Below are positions 11,430 to 24,000 of a DNA stretch of 64,000 bases, in pieces. The DNA is from Quillaja saponaria (lineage: Eukaryota; Streptophyta; Magnoliopsida; Fabales; Quillajaceae), in the NCBI GenBank assembly GCA_029379385.1, contig CM055608.1, forward strand, positions 26,658,350 through 26,722,349. The letters are read 5' to 3'. The notes under the pieces were generated by a model. The model was not told the origin of the DNA. It did not search any database and saw nothing but the letters and a program-made list of their open reading frames with translations. A program made the translations under genes and the position numbers. Position 1 is the stretch's first letter; each line of letters opens with the position of its first letter.

Positions 11430-13168
11430 CTATTTGGTATTGGTAATTGCCATTTCAAACACAGCTGCCTCTGCTTCATCTCTAAACTTCTTATAGATGT
11501 CTCCTCTGTAAAATTTCCTAGTACGAAGCACCAAAATGAAGGAAACTAGGCATCCAAACAAATTTGTCCATTGTGATTATAAGAAAAGCCATCTTATAAC
11601 ACTGCACACCTGTACAAGTCAAGTCCTCCCCTGCTTTCCTTGTGAGACCCTTTGCTTCCAATTGCTTCAAAGCTTCCTTATGATACAAATGACCAGCCAC
11701 TCTCACTTTCAATAAGTAAGCCCCAACTGGGCAACTGGGCTTGCCAGTTGCCACAGCTCCAAAATTGTATAGAGTAGAATAGTATTTGAGGCCTAAAATT
11801 TCTGATCTGATGGCAAAAAGTAATGGCCATTGTGCCCCAAAGCAGAACCCAAGAATTACCGAAGAGAAATAGAGTGAGTTTGGGATAGCAAAAGCAATTA
11901 AAAGATGGCCAATACTAGAGAAAAGCATGACAATTGTGAACATTAAAGGACGAGGAAACTTGTATTTCTGTAGCAAGATTTCAGAGGAAAACCAGCAACT
12001 GCTCGTCCCAAATAATTCCATATGCTTACAAGGGAGACGAAGGTTGAGGTGCTATGAGTTGGGTATCCTTGTGAGTTCCCAATTTGACCCAAATTGTCAA
12101 TTGCTGTTAATGTTCCATCAACCCCACAAGCTATTGCAATGAACAAAATCAACATGTCAATGCTGAAGAGTGCTTGTAATATGGTGTAGTCCTCTCCTCT
12201 GTCTGGTGGTCTAAATATGTTGCTCCAACAAGAAACAGGCTTTTGAGAATTTGCTGGAGCTGTGGAAGCTGGCTCTGCAGCCTGTGGTTCTGGTTCTTGT
12301 TCTATTTGTGGTAATTCCTGTATAGGAGGAATTTCTGCTTCTAATTTCAATTGGGTATTATGAGCATCAGTCAAGGATTGCCTTTTGATCTTCCAATGAT
12401 TGAATTCCTCTCTTATAACTATAGCAAGTGGGAGAAAAAGCAATAGGCAAACCACAACACCTCCTCCAATATACTCCATTCTTGTAAACCTGAGCTTGTT
12501 TTGTATGACAATCAAAGCCACGAGAAACCGGCTAGCCCGAGTGAAATATATAGGAAATCATATAAAATTTTGAGCTCTTTGGGTTCTCGGATTATCTTTA
12601 TAATCCGAACTGTTCGAAGAAAGACAAAAAAAACAGCAGCAGGAAGCCTATAATGGCACCACTTAGTCCAACAAAATCCTTCAAGAGGCCCATAACACTG
12701 CCGCGACTTTTCTGGAAGTTCTTAACACAAGTGACTAATGCACCTGTATTTGCAAATGACTGTGAATTTGCACCTAAGTATATGTATAGGCACACTTGCC
12801 AAACTTGGGGCTTGGCAATGTAGGCCAGTGACGGCAAGCCATATCATGAAGTAGCCAAAGAAGTTCATGGTTGCCCCAATTAAGAGGACCACCCATGGAT
12901 GTGTAACCTCATTGATTAACACAGAAAAGACTCCAAGGTTGCCACCCATATCCTTCAAGAAGCTGGGCAAGTTGAGGGTTGTTTGATCATAGCCTAATGA
13001 CCTTCTGATGTCATTTGAGTATAAACCAAACATGTAACCTGCACGGGACACGGCCATGATTAATAACGAGGCAAAGACCATGAACCAGCGGCTGGTAATA
13101 ACGTCCAAGCTGAAGCTTCCCATTTCCCTGCTGCCACCAACACCATCACTAAACTTAGACACCACCAT
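11430..13168 (-). pseudogene. Nodulin-like MFS transporter (NFD4-like), broken
   Basis: Minus-strand single-exon gene for a plant nodulin-like major facilitator protein. The start at 13168 is followed by SLDVITSRWFMVFASLLIM, MFGLYSNDI and GYDQTTLNLPSF, then GANSQSFANTGALVTCVKN, the classic motif of this family. The second half has IQNKLRFTRMEYIGGG, an acidic Pro/Glu-rich cytosolic loop, ACGVDGTLTAIDNLGQIG and the C-terminal GEDLTCTGVQCYKMAFLII; the frame ends ..FEMAITNTK at 11430. Members span 12 or so membrane helices; substrates are mostly unknown (iron or organic solutes suggested for relatives). Reading frame breaks: extra base near 12821, a loss of about 20 codons that is not a multiple of three at 12648/12649 (between GLSGAII and LPAAVFFVFLRT), a missing base near 12525, a missing T near 11988 and an extra T near 11562. 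The structural deletion argues for a pseudogene rather than only base-calling errors. Confidence 0.88.
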
Positions 13169-13258
13169 TTTTCCAAGTAGTGTAATTTTCTAAGCTGAAG
13201 CTGAATGTGAGCAAGTCTTGAAATACACACACATATAACTATACAAGCCAAGGATTGT

Positions 13259-13297
<39 letters not shown>

Positions 13298-13668
13298 CAA
13301 AGCTGCAAAGGTTTGTTAGAAAGAAGCTGGGCAAGTTGAGGGTTGTTTGATCATAGCCTAATGACCTTTTGATGTCATTTGAGTATAAACCAAACATGTA
13401 ACCTGCACCGGACACGGCCATGATTAATAACGAGGCAAAGACCATGAAACAGCGGCTGGTAATAACGTCCAAGCTGAAGCTTCCCATTTCCCTGCTGCCA
13501 CCAACACCATCACTAAACTTTAGACACCACCATTTTTCCAAGTAGTGTAATTTTCTAAGCTGAAGCTGAATGTGAGCAAGTCTTGAAATACACACACATA
13601 TAACTATACAAGCCAAGGATTGTGGATATATATATATATATGAGCAAAGCTGCAAAGGTTAGTTAGAA
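12961..13668. repeat. Tandem duplication of MFS gene 5' end (364 + 344 bp)
   Basis: Unit A 12961-13324 and unit B 13325-13668 share the first about 65 codons, the leader and a TA microsatellite. The TA run is about 35 bp in A (13261-13295) and about 16 bp in B. Copy B has an extra A just after the start (AAACTTTAGAC versus AAACTTAGAC on the plus strand), which breaks its frame. It therefore cannot supply a second working start. Confidence 0.92.
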
Positions 13669-15554
13669 TGGCCAGGTGGGGTTCCTAACAAAAGAGAGAG
13701 AGAGAGGACTACTTTGAGTAAATGAGAAACATACAAATGTGCAATAATATGCATTTGAAAATGACAAACACTTAGTAATTACTTCCAAGAACTTCCATAT
13801 TTTCTTTATGGCATCCTTAGTAGTAATTTATGAGAAGTTGTAACCGAAAGCAACCGCTTAAGCCTCTTCTGAGTGTCAAACACTTGTAGCTCCCATTGCT
13901 ATGCGATGTTTCCTTTATTTCTGGTTGGCAAGTGTATGTAGAAATGGCAATATGGTTTAAAGGAAAGAGAGGAAGAAAGAAATCATAGCAAAGTTGAGGT
14001 TAGAAGTAAACACTAAATAATGTATCAAAAAAGAAGTAAATACTAAATCACGCAGTAGCAGAAAATGGAAGAAATGTGATTGAGGCATGAATCATCATAA
14101 AGAGTTTGGCCCATGTTTAAAGAGTATTTGTTACCGAGTTACTAACAATTCACCCCATAATATAACTAAATCACATCGTCTCTATAGCAAAACAAAATTG
14201 AAAACTCAACTCAATCAAGTTTTAGATCTCAAACTAATTAATTAAGGTCGATTGCATGGATTTTTTTTCCTTTATTCAAATCGATTCAATACATCATTTA
14301 CAAATAGTGACGCTCATTGTAATTATATATTCTCTTTAACAAAATATTTTTATATAATTTTTGGCATCTCCACCTCTACCAAACTGGTTAATGTTTAAAT
14401 ATGTTAAACCACATTACCAATACTGTATTTTTTTATTTTTTTTCAATTGAACAGAAATAGAAAATTCCTCTATTTATGGTTATCAATCGATCACATTACA
14501 GCCAAATATCACAAGACATTGGACACGAGTGTAACTCTGTAAAAACCCTTTTTTCTTTTTTCTTTTTTCTTTTTTTCTTTCTCTTTGATCTTACTCTGGG
14601 AGTGATGGGATGAACCTTCATAAAAATTTTGAAACCCTTTTAAACTTTTGGTTTGAGAATTATTAAGTACAAAGAACAAAAATATCCGCCTTCATCAATA
14701 TTATGAACTACACATTCCCTATTTGGAAGAAGACGATCTTATGGGCCAAGAAAACTTCAAAATTCAATCTCTCCACTACTTTGTTTTTTTGCTCTCAATC
14801 TCAATTTGATCACTTTCTTCTCTAAATACACTTAGGTATATGTATGTGGGATCAGATGTGCTTTTCAGAATGAGTTATAGATTCCAGGTAGATCTCACAT
14901 GTAGACTTGTCTAATAAATCATGTCTTTTGAAAAACAATTAATTTACCCTCTTCCTCCCTTTATTTTTTCAACCCCAATCAACTTTCCTTTCACTTACAC
15001 CCACCCACCTCAAAACTAGGTTAATCACAAAGGATATCTATAATCACTTCCCACTAGTCCCTGTTATCATACATGACACGTTGAATCACGAGCAATATAT
15101 AAATTTAAAAGTCTAATATTTCTAATTAGAGACGTATTATGTATTAATCATAATATTTAAATATCGACACAACATGACATGTTAATATGACATGTTTTTA
15201 ATATCTAAGTTACAATTCAGTAAGATAAAAGGGTACCTAAGCAAGAAATATGATAGGATCAAAAACCCATAATTATGAGCAATTGCCAATTGGAAAGTAC
15301 AACCAACTTTAGAACCTGAAAGCAGCATGAAGAAACAAAATAAGGGCTGGACTTGCACTGGATGTTGCACATATAGTAGCTGCAAGCTTTGAATAACATA
15401 GCGTATCCATTTCGGGCATGTTTTGATCCACTTCAAGGTTCACAAACTAATTGAAGTTCCTGATTTATTTTCACAGTTAATACTTAATAATAGAGGTTGC
15501 TGATGATTGTGGAATGTACAGAGTCATTCTGAGAGGCTCAAACAATGAGTCTCA
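13669..15554. other. Spacer, no gene seen
   Basis: AT-rich with a short AG microsatellite at about 13691-13706 and T/C-rich runs near 14550-14585. The minus-strand ORF 15182-15436 has no recognisable features. Confidence 0.5.
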
Positions 15555-15998
15555 ATGGGGCTTGTCTTCCTTATCGTAGCCATCATTCTTCATTTTACAG
15601 ATGGTACTGACTTTTTCAACATACCTTCTTATTATTTAACGCCATTTACTTAAACCAAGATGAATTTTAATTATTTAAAAAATTTACATGTTTTGCAGCT
15701 ATTCCTATAGATTAACAAGCAAGTAGTCAAGTACTCTCCAGCTTCAGCTATGTTTGTTTCACAGCTGGTGCAGCTGGAATTGTCTTCCGGATTCTACATG
15801 CTGGTAATTAACTAATTCAGACGTCCAGTCAATCAGTCAGGTTAACACGTATGATTTTTAAATGGAATGCAAATGACAGAAGCAGGTTTGAACTCATGAC
15901 TTCCTTCTCTGATATCATTCTTGTTCATGATAAACATACTGCTGCTATTTCTGATGGCAGCTCAGGGCATCTTTGCAGCAACCAGCATTTATAAATGA
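15555..15998 (+). CDS. Possible 3-exon small membrane protein, in-frame TAA
   Basis: Not a family I recognise. Three plus-strand segments, 15555-15603, 15699-15803 and 15961-15998, join in phase through canonical sites (ATG|GTACTG; TTTTGCAG|CT; GCTG|GTAATT; TGGCAG|CTCAGG). They give 64 codons: a hydrophobic start (MGLVFLIVAIILHF), a second hydrophobic part (SYVCFTAGAAGIVFRILHA) and the end AQGIFAATSIYK. An upstream in-frame TGA fixes the start at 15555. One in-frame TAA at 15713-15715 interrupts exon 2. Without it the protein would be 63 residues with two membrane-type segments. It may be a decayed gene, a base error, or chance; the phased splice sites are the reason to list it. Confidence 0.35.
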
Positions 15999-16019
15999 AT
16001 GGTAGTGGTGAAACTCCAC

Positions 16020-17700
16020 AAAAGTAACTGGTAAATCTTTTTTTTTTTTTTTGGGTCAGCACTGGTAATTGTTATCTTTAATGTATACTATGTTCTGCAA
16101 TTTCATATATATCAGGATCCACTGAATTCAGAAGCACGTGTTTTTTTTTTTTTTTTTATCAATGTTTGGCACTACAATGGAGGGACTCTGTTATATGTTA
16201 TCTCGGCAGAAATCACATTCTGCAAGTTAGGAATTTACTGGAAGTTGTAAGCTAAGAAGCAAGAGAATACGTAAATAATGGGAAACCTGCAATTTTTAAT
16301 TTTTCTTAATTCTTCTCTGTGCTATATAGTTGCTAATCCTAGTTGTTCCAAAAGTCACTGCCTTGAGTTTCTTGTTTTTTGTGATAGCATTTCTGTAAAG
16401 AAAAAGGAACACCAAATTATCTTATTGTATCAAGTGGGAATGGAAAAAGACTTTACTTGTGGTACCAAACACAATTTCATTGATGAAATCATGTAATTGA
16501 AAATGAAAGGGCTGTGATACGACATTATGATATTTTTATACAGGTGACATTGACAATAAAGTTTGTCTACTAAAAAGAAACCCAGAAAGAATACAAAAAA
16601 AATCCCTAAGGGAAATGATGTCAATGGTGCAACAGAGTTTTGAAAAGGAAAAGACAACTAAGAAAACATGTCAAGGGTTGCATTGATCAAAATATAACAT
16701 CAGTGTTCTTGTCAAAAGTACCAGGAATCTTGCTCAACTGTCAAACGACAAATTTTAGAAGAGAAAATATATACAAATATCAGGTTTTTAGAAAGGGACT
16801 TTAGCTACAAAACCTATGGAAGAGTTAATGCTACTGTAAGGAGGACAAAAAACATTGTTATTGTGAAGATGCAAAGACGCAAGATTGATCTCACCCACAA
16901 TAACAAGACTTATCCGCCACAATAATTCTTTTCTTCAATTCATTCTTATCGAAGACTAAATTTTCGTCCTATCCTTTTATGCTCATATCTTTTTCACAAC
17001 TTCTATCCATATAATTTTGATCTTCTTCTAGTTTTCTTTTATACATCAAGTCGTCAACCTGAATCTTCTCACATTTTCACACCCAAACGCTGATATCGTT
17101 ACGATGCAAGTGACTAAACCATCTTACGTGATTCTCTTTTATCTTCACTGTGCTACCCATATCTTAGACCGAATATCTTCATTTCTTATCTTATCTTTCT
17201 TTATATTAGCACAATACCACCTTAGCATTCTCATCTCTGCAGCGATCAAATGCAGGCTGTATGACAGTTATAACTCACTTACATACCTATTTGTACAAAA
17301 ATCAATATCTCACTGCAGCCCATGCTTTTAGCTATTCCTGATATTGCAGAATCTCATTACCCCAAGTTTTTTTAAAGTTCTACATATAGATTTGCTTGCA
17401 TGAAGACATTATCATGGACGGCAAAAATCAAGTCCATGGTTTCAAGGTTATTTTGTGTACCATAAGATACGTGAAATGCAATAATATTTACTACTTCACA
17501 ATATTTTTCAGAGTATAAAGTAAAATGCAAATTTCCTCTCATCTATCTCCTTGCTTCTACCTTCTCACTTCTGTACACTAAAGTTAGTAATTAAAAAGCC
17601 ATATAACGTGGCAAGGCTCATCATTTTCACACATGTACTCCATAATTACATCTAAAGATCTGATACCTGACCAGTTATAATGTACATGAGCTCATGCAGG
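16020..17700. other. Spacer with LINE remnant
   Basis: Contains T-runs (16039-16052, 16141-16157) and the LINE remnant listed separately. No gene otherwise. Confidence 0.5.
16900..17290 (-). mobile_element. LINE reverse-transcriptase C-terminal remnant
   Basis: On the minus strand around 17255-17100 the reading AEMRMLRWYCANIKKDKIRN followed by EDIRSKIWVAQ matches the conserved C-terminal end of plant L1-type LINE polyproteins. It is then interrupted by stops. Only this tail is recognisable; the element is long dead. Confidence 0.7.
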
Positions 17701-17730
17701 ACAATGAGGAACCATGTAAGCAATGTTGGA

Positions 17731-20700
17731 TCACTCCCAACCCATCAACATTTTCCAAACGCCTTCCTCAATCTTGCACCTCGGAATTGACAACCCATCC
17801 CCTTCGTCAAGCAAGACTCGGTAGACTTCCCATTCGCGGTCTCCAATCATGTGCCTCCCAATTTCAGCCTGTTAACACAACCAGCAACAAAAATTTTCCA
17901 TCAATGGAAATATAACAAGACAAAGAAAATGTGGACCTACAAGTAACCCTTTAGATCAAGTTTCCAAAAGTACAAAACTATAAAATAGATTAGAATTGCT
18001 TCCTAAGAGTTGCTTTGGGGGTTGATGGCATTCTCAGGGTTATAGAGAAGATTAGTAAGTACCAAAAATATGCAAATGTCAAGCTTCTTCAGAGCAAGAG
18101 TGATATCATAGAAGACAAGAGGCCGCCCCTTGCCAGATAACTCCACCGGATTTGCAACCAGTAGCTCAATGTCAGGACCCCTGCTCACTACAGCTACTCT
18201 GAGTGGGCGAAGTAGTTCCATCCTCAGACGGGATGACATTGATTTCTTCTTGCTAGGGTCAACTATCTTTTTCCCATCTGCTTGCATGATAAACAAGTCA
18301 ATCTCACAGTTTCGCCTTTGTTTTGTGGAGAAGCGCCCATAAGAAATCTGGTCACAAAGAGTAAGGTTTAAGCTAAGAGTACAAAAATGGTTATATGGTC
18401 AAGAGAGCTTATTCATGTCATACTTCAGCAAATTTCATTATGCGTCGAAAGTTTATACAGAATTTTGAAAGGGAAGTATGCAAACAAGCATTTCTAACTA
18501 TCAATTGAGCAAGGTACCAGTTATTACCAAAGCACATAAGAACATTTTCCAATGCCAAAGGAACCAAACAATCCAAGTTGGCAGGAGGTTCCATAAATAA
18601 ACTGATTACATACAAAATTCAAGTGAAAAAAGAAGAAGCAAATTCACAAGGATTGTGACCTCTACATATCAAGAACTGCCTTTCTCAATTGCATCATAGA
18701 TTATAAATTAGTGAATATCAGTGCAACAAGCCTACAAATTCTAACAACAGATGGCGCATTATTAATTTATATACCTGAATATTGTAGTCCTTCAGAGTTC
18801 TCATGATATCATAAAGAAGACCTTTGTGGTCCTGACAAACAAGTTGCACAAGCGTGTGAGAAGGACTCAGCATGTTGTCCATCGATATGGAGACACTCTC
18901 TGAGGTCAGAATTCCACTTGGAAGCTTATCAGACACCTCCAAGTCAAACATATCTTCTGTAATTGCTGATGGAAGAAATGAAGATGCCTGGGAACAAGCA
19001 GCAATTTCTGGACCGACCATTTCAATTTCAAAAGTAATTATGGTATCCCCCAAAACGTCTTTCAAGTGGTCATATGTGTCATCCTGTCTCTTCTTTGTAC
19101 GCATAAGCTCCCTGATAAAGATATAAGATTGAAAAGTAATGTTACCTTTTTGAAAAGGGATGGGACTTTCATCAACCGCTGTATGAAGATGAACTTTGGC
19201 AAATTCCACACAAGACTGCTCATGCCTAAATCAACTTAACAACCTCCCCCTCCCCTCCCTCCCCTCCCTCCCCTCCCTCCAGGCAAATGGGAAAAGAAGA
19301 AAATAGAAGACAGCAATTAGACATTTTGTCCAAGCAATTTAACTTCCAATCTCTATGATATACATTTCAAAAGGCTCCAAGGGTGAATATCAATTAAGTA
19401 AGCAGCTTGGAACTTTGATAGGATGTTGCCAGAAATTGGAGTTTTTCAAGTGACACTTTTGACTGAGGAAGATGAATTACCATCAATATCAGGGTGAAGG
19501 AGATCAATTTTTTGACTGTCTTCTTGCCTACCTTCTATTGTTATTTAAATTAGAAATCCAATATTTGCCAGAGATAATATTTTGAAAAATTCAAAGTTAT
19601 TTCAACTAATTAATCCACATATCCAAGCAGAGTTATAGAGACAACATTAATTGCCAAAAACACAAAAGGGTAGCAAAATACACATATGCTTGCTCTAGAA
19701 AATTTGCAACCTGGTGTCTGTGATGAAAAAAAGATCCATCACTTTTCCCTCCGGGGTGGTGGACACCTTCACTTTCTTTATGATAAGTTCAAGCTCACAA
19801 AGAACCCCCGTAACATCTGCACCATAAAAGATAAAAATAAAAATAAAACAAAGAAAAAACACATTATAAAGATTTTAATTCTGGAATTCTTCTGTCAACC
19901 AAATAAGGAAGAAGCAACCATGTCACAACCCAATAGAGGTAAACTACTGGAGGATTGGGATATATAAAGAAGAAATTTTATATGACATTGCAAAGAGTCT
20001 CTATGATATATGGCATCAAAACAAAATTTTCACTCCCTTCTGTGACTACACAACAATCAAATGAAGCTCTTTTGATTCAATACCCAGTTAGTTAAAGGTC
20101 AGCAGACAACAGAAAAACAAAAGAGAAACTACTAATTTAATGATGTAAAGCACCGAAGGAAATTGAAGATTCTTCTAAAAACAGTAAGATGATTTATCTT
20201 TTGAATAAATAACAAAAATTGTAGAATAAAACAGATAATCCAATGTGAAGAAGGTAGTCTACCAATTCATTGTCAAATAGCTACCAGCTAGAAAAATCAA
20301 CAAACACAGACAGTTAAGGCAAGATTTGTATTCCACAATAAGAATTTGTAAATTACCATGCAAAAGCCCTTTTCGATCATAGCAACAAAACTTGAGAAGG
20401 AACACATCAGGAGGCTTTGGCGGCTGCAATTCAGAGCGGTAATAAAAAATCCCAGAAGCGGAAGAACAATGAAGGGCATGCACCAATTAGTCTCTTTTTC
20501 AATAAATTCCATCTTGTCGTCGATTTCCCAACCACCCAGAAAACTATGTAGCACCATTTCCCATCCGTTGATACGTCTTCATTTGCATAAACAATGAAAA
20601 AAAAACGAGTTAACCTCAATTTATGGTCACTTATTTCAGAATTAAGAACAGAACTTTAAGACCCATCACTTTTTTTCTTCTTTTTTTCATTGCAAATTAA

Positions 20701-21025
20701 ACTAGTGTATCAAGCACCCACTCCTTGGTCAGAAAAATTGAAGATAAAGAATTTTTTTTTTATAAAGATCTAACCCACCGTCTTCTTGCTGAGAAACAGA
20801 AGGTAACTAACCAAATTGATGAGCTATTGATTAAAGATTTATGAATTCCAATACAAAAAGACTTGGCTTACCTCCTCTAACAATGCTAAGACCAAAGAAG
20901 AGTATGATGCGACACAAATCACAACCCAAACCAGTCTTGTCAGGGCAATTCACAGTAATCACAGTTGGGTCACCTTCTTTATCTGACTGCCTGATTATCA
21001 CCACGTCGTCGTATAGTATACCCAT
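17731..21025 (-). CDS. ACR10: ACT domain-repeat protein ACR10-like, 6 exons
   Basis: Plant ACR proteins carry several ACT domains, small-ligand (usually amino-acid) binding folds; ACR9/10 are proposed sensors or regulators in nitrogen and sugar responses. Minus-strand coding exons: 21025-20872, 20576-20357, 19816-19711, 19111-18775, 18347-18063, 17868-17731, all with GT-AG introns and matching phases. Diagnostic sequence: MGILYDDVVIIRQSDKEGDP at the start, ITVNCPDKTGLGCDLCRIIL (ACT 1), DRKGLLHDVT (ACT 2), CQDHKGLLYDIMRTLKDYNI (ACT 3), NPVELSGKGRPLVFYDITLA (ACT 4), ending KIEEGVWKMLMGWE. About 413 residues, normal for ACR10. One extra base in exon 2 near 20468-20469 (after ACPS) shifts the frame inside an otherwise intact gene, possibly an assembly error. 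Intron 3 contains a G-rich tract on the transcribed sense strand. Confidence 0.93.
19243..19280 (-). repeat. Intronic G-rich tract, G-quadruplex candidate
   Basis: The plus strand is a CCCTCCCT repeat; the sense strand of the ACR10-like gene therefore has many consecutive GGG/GGGG runs separated by single A. It lies about 130-170 nt upstream of the exon 4 acceptor at 19112. Confidence 0.8.
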
Positions 21026-21099
21026 GTCTTAGACCTAGTCTTCTTCTTGCTGTAGCTGCGGTCTAAATCCAATCCAAGTCAATCTTTGAGTAAGATTAA

Positions 21100-24000
21100 G
21101 CTATTCTGAAGAAAATATGAAATGTTCTCTCTGTGCTCTTCTACAGAGAAGCAGAGATGTCACAGATAAAAAGCAGAGGGACAAAGAGCCTGTGCTTGTG
21201 TAGCTTTTGCTTCTGCTTCACTTGTTGGTGTTGTTGAATCCATGTCCAACTTTTGCCTGCTCCCATTTTTTTTTTTTTAATATTCTCTATCTACCTTGAT
21301 TTTTATATAGAAATTTTAATATACGAGTAATGGGGTTTGAACTTTGAACTTTGAACTTTGAAATGAGACGTTAACTCCATACGATATATAGCCGACAAAA
21401 GAAAATTTGACTGAGAGTAGCTGTAGCCTGTGGGTAAGTAGGCACTATGTCTGGACACGAACAATTCTTTAATATTCCAATCTGAAATAGATCAATTTGA
21501 GTCCACTGAACTCAATCCCTATTAAACTTATTCTGTGGCTTTTTTTTTTTTTTTTTTTTTTTTTTTACTACATTGTTTTTGTATTACCTATGATTTTATT
21601 TAAATAAGATAAGATTTGATTTGTTCTACTTCAACAAATCAATATCTAATTGAAACTCAAAATAATTTATGATTTGATACAATATAAAAATTCAGATTTG
21701 ATTTAATTAAATATCCAAATTAATGAATCAAACAGTTTTCACTAATTAGTCAAGAATTTAGAATTATGAGGCAAGATACTTATCATCAATTAGCTTATAA
21801 CAATGGTCATGTTACCCCAAAACCCCAAGTGTGAATATAAGCTAACAACATATCTAGAACATGTTTGTTTTTATTTATAATTGAGTTTTAAATTAAGTAA
21901 TAATTATATAAAGTTCTTTATAATTATTTATAATCTATATAATTATTAATGAAAATTATATATGTATTTAATCAAATAATTGTTAAATTTGCTATTATTT
22001 ATTATATTATTAAAAATTAATATTAAAGTTAAGTTCTAGTATATGATGTTAAATGTATTAAGTACTATTGATAAAAATAATGAGAATATCATAACTAGTA
22101 CTTGATCAAAATTGATTATATGAAAAAAATAAATTACGCATCAAATCCTTTTTTTTTTATTTTTTTTCATTTTGTATAATCCAAATTTTTAAAAAATATA
22201 ATTGGATTATATAAAGGAATATTAGTTACATCCATGGAAACTAAACATTAAAATTATAATCATCTAAAGAAAAAACAAAAACGAAAGATGAATTCCAAAT
22301 TTTAATTTTATTTTGAGATGTTTTTGCTATTTTTAGAATGTCTTATGCACATTATTCTCTTCAAATTTAGTTAAGCATTATTAAGAAGTTATTGTCTTTG
22401 CTGTATTTAGTGGTGCTTTTATAGTGGGGAAACAAATCTTATAAAATCCCAATAAATAGAATAACGTGGTCCAAAACAATTGGACCGCTTTTGAAAAATA
22501 ATAATAATAAAAAATTAATGTCACCATCGTTGCCTGGAAAATCCATGAACTCATTTACGGAGATGTAGGAGTAGGAAACAGGAATTGAATATATCGTATC
22601 GCGGGAATATATTTGATTATCTCGTACAAAAGGTAACCCAGTCGTGAGTGTTGAGACTTGACTCGGATCAGACTAACACAAAACACGCGAAGGGGCATCA
22701 GCCGCCATCACGTGCCATTCTCTGGGAGATGGTTCCCTCACGTGACTACTTTAAACTTGACAGAGGAATCACGAAAACTTGCCTTGTCAATTTTTCACTC
22801 CTAATCTCCCAACCATTTTTTTGGGTGCACAAAAATAGAAAGGTAGCAGCTACTCCCGTTTTTTGACAATAAATTTGTGCTTACGTCATCTCCACTTTAT
22901 TTTTCAAAAAAATTCCCAAAAATTTACCGTAATTACAAGCTATAATTTTATGATCAACTCTCAACCTCCTTAAATTTTATTTTTTTTCCCTATCACCTTC
23001 AATTTGAATTTTCACAAGATTTGATATTTATTATTTAAATAAAAAAATAAAAAAGTTGTAAATGATAAGTTGGTTAAAAGAAGTCACGGTTAGAGGAATG
23101 AGGTCATGGTACAGCAGGGTCTTAATCTTGGTATGTAAGTAAATTTGATTTTAGGTATTTATAATTTGGGACAAAGAAAAGGACAGAGAAGATGGACTTT
23201 GAATCTTTATAAAAAGAATATGCGAATGGCAAAATGAAATGGTTAAGAATCTTTTTACATCAAGTTAGGCCAACAGTCGTTGAGTGTAGTGCCTTCAAGG
23301 AACTCTCAATATTTTTTTATATATTTAAGGAACAAGAAAAATTATTGACATACAATTCTATTGATAGTAGAAAGGATTACTTTAAAATTAAAGGATGTTA
23401 ACATTAACATAATTTAATTCAACTTGTGAGTATAAAAAAAATACACTCATTTTCACTTTAGGCCCTGTTTGGAAACACATCATGTATGTTCTTGAACCCG
23501 CTATCGAGAAACGCTACATCCTGAGATGCAGTCTCACTTTTTTTTTTTCTCTATATCTTGTAGTTTTATTTTCTTTTTGTCCTCCACAAATAAAATTTTT
23601 AGAAAATTCAAACATATTAACAATTAATATAAATATTTTTATAATTTTTATACAAATCAGGTTTTAAGCAATGGTCACAAATCATAAGTTTTGGATAATC
23701 TAAATATAAATTAAAAATGTGACAGAGAATAAAATTATAGTCTAAGACCATAATTTTGTACCTCGTAAATGATGTAAACAAATCCTTATTTTGTGTTTAA
23801 AATTTAAACATGCAGAAAATATGACGGGAATATTTAAATTCATAATTTTGATTATTATAGTGCTTTCATCATTCATTTTGTATACTAAATATATCTCACA
23901 TGAAATTATCATAAATTTTTAATTTTAACATAAATCACCTATATTTGATTAGATCAGACAAGTAATTACTTGAGATGTATCTGATCCGACATAATTAATA

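Noticed and set aside
13239..13655. 138-codon ORF as a second MFS gene
   Set aside because: Read-through of TA microsatellites and the duplicated first exon in copy B; its true start frame is broken.
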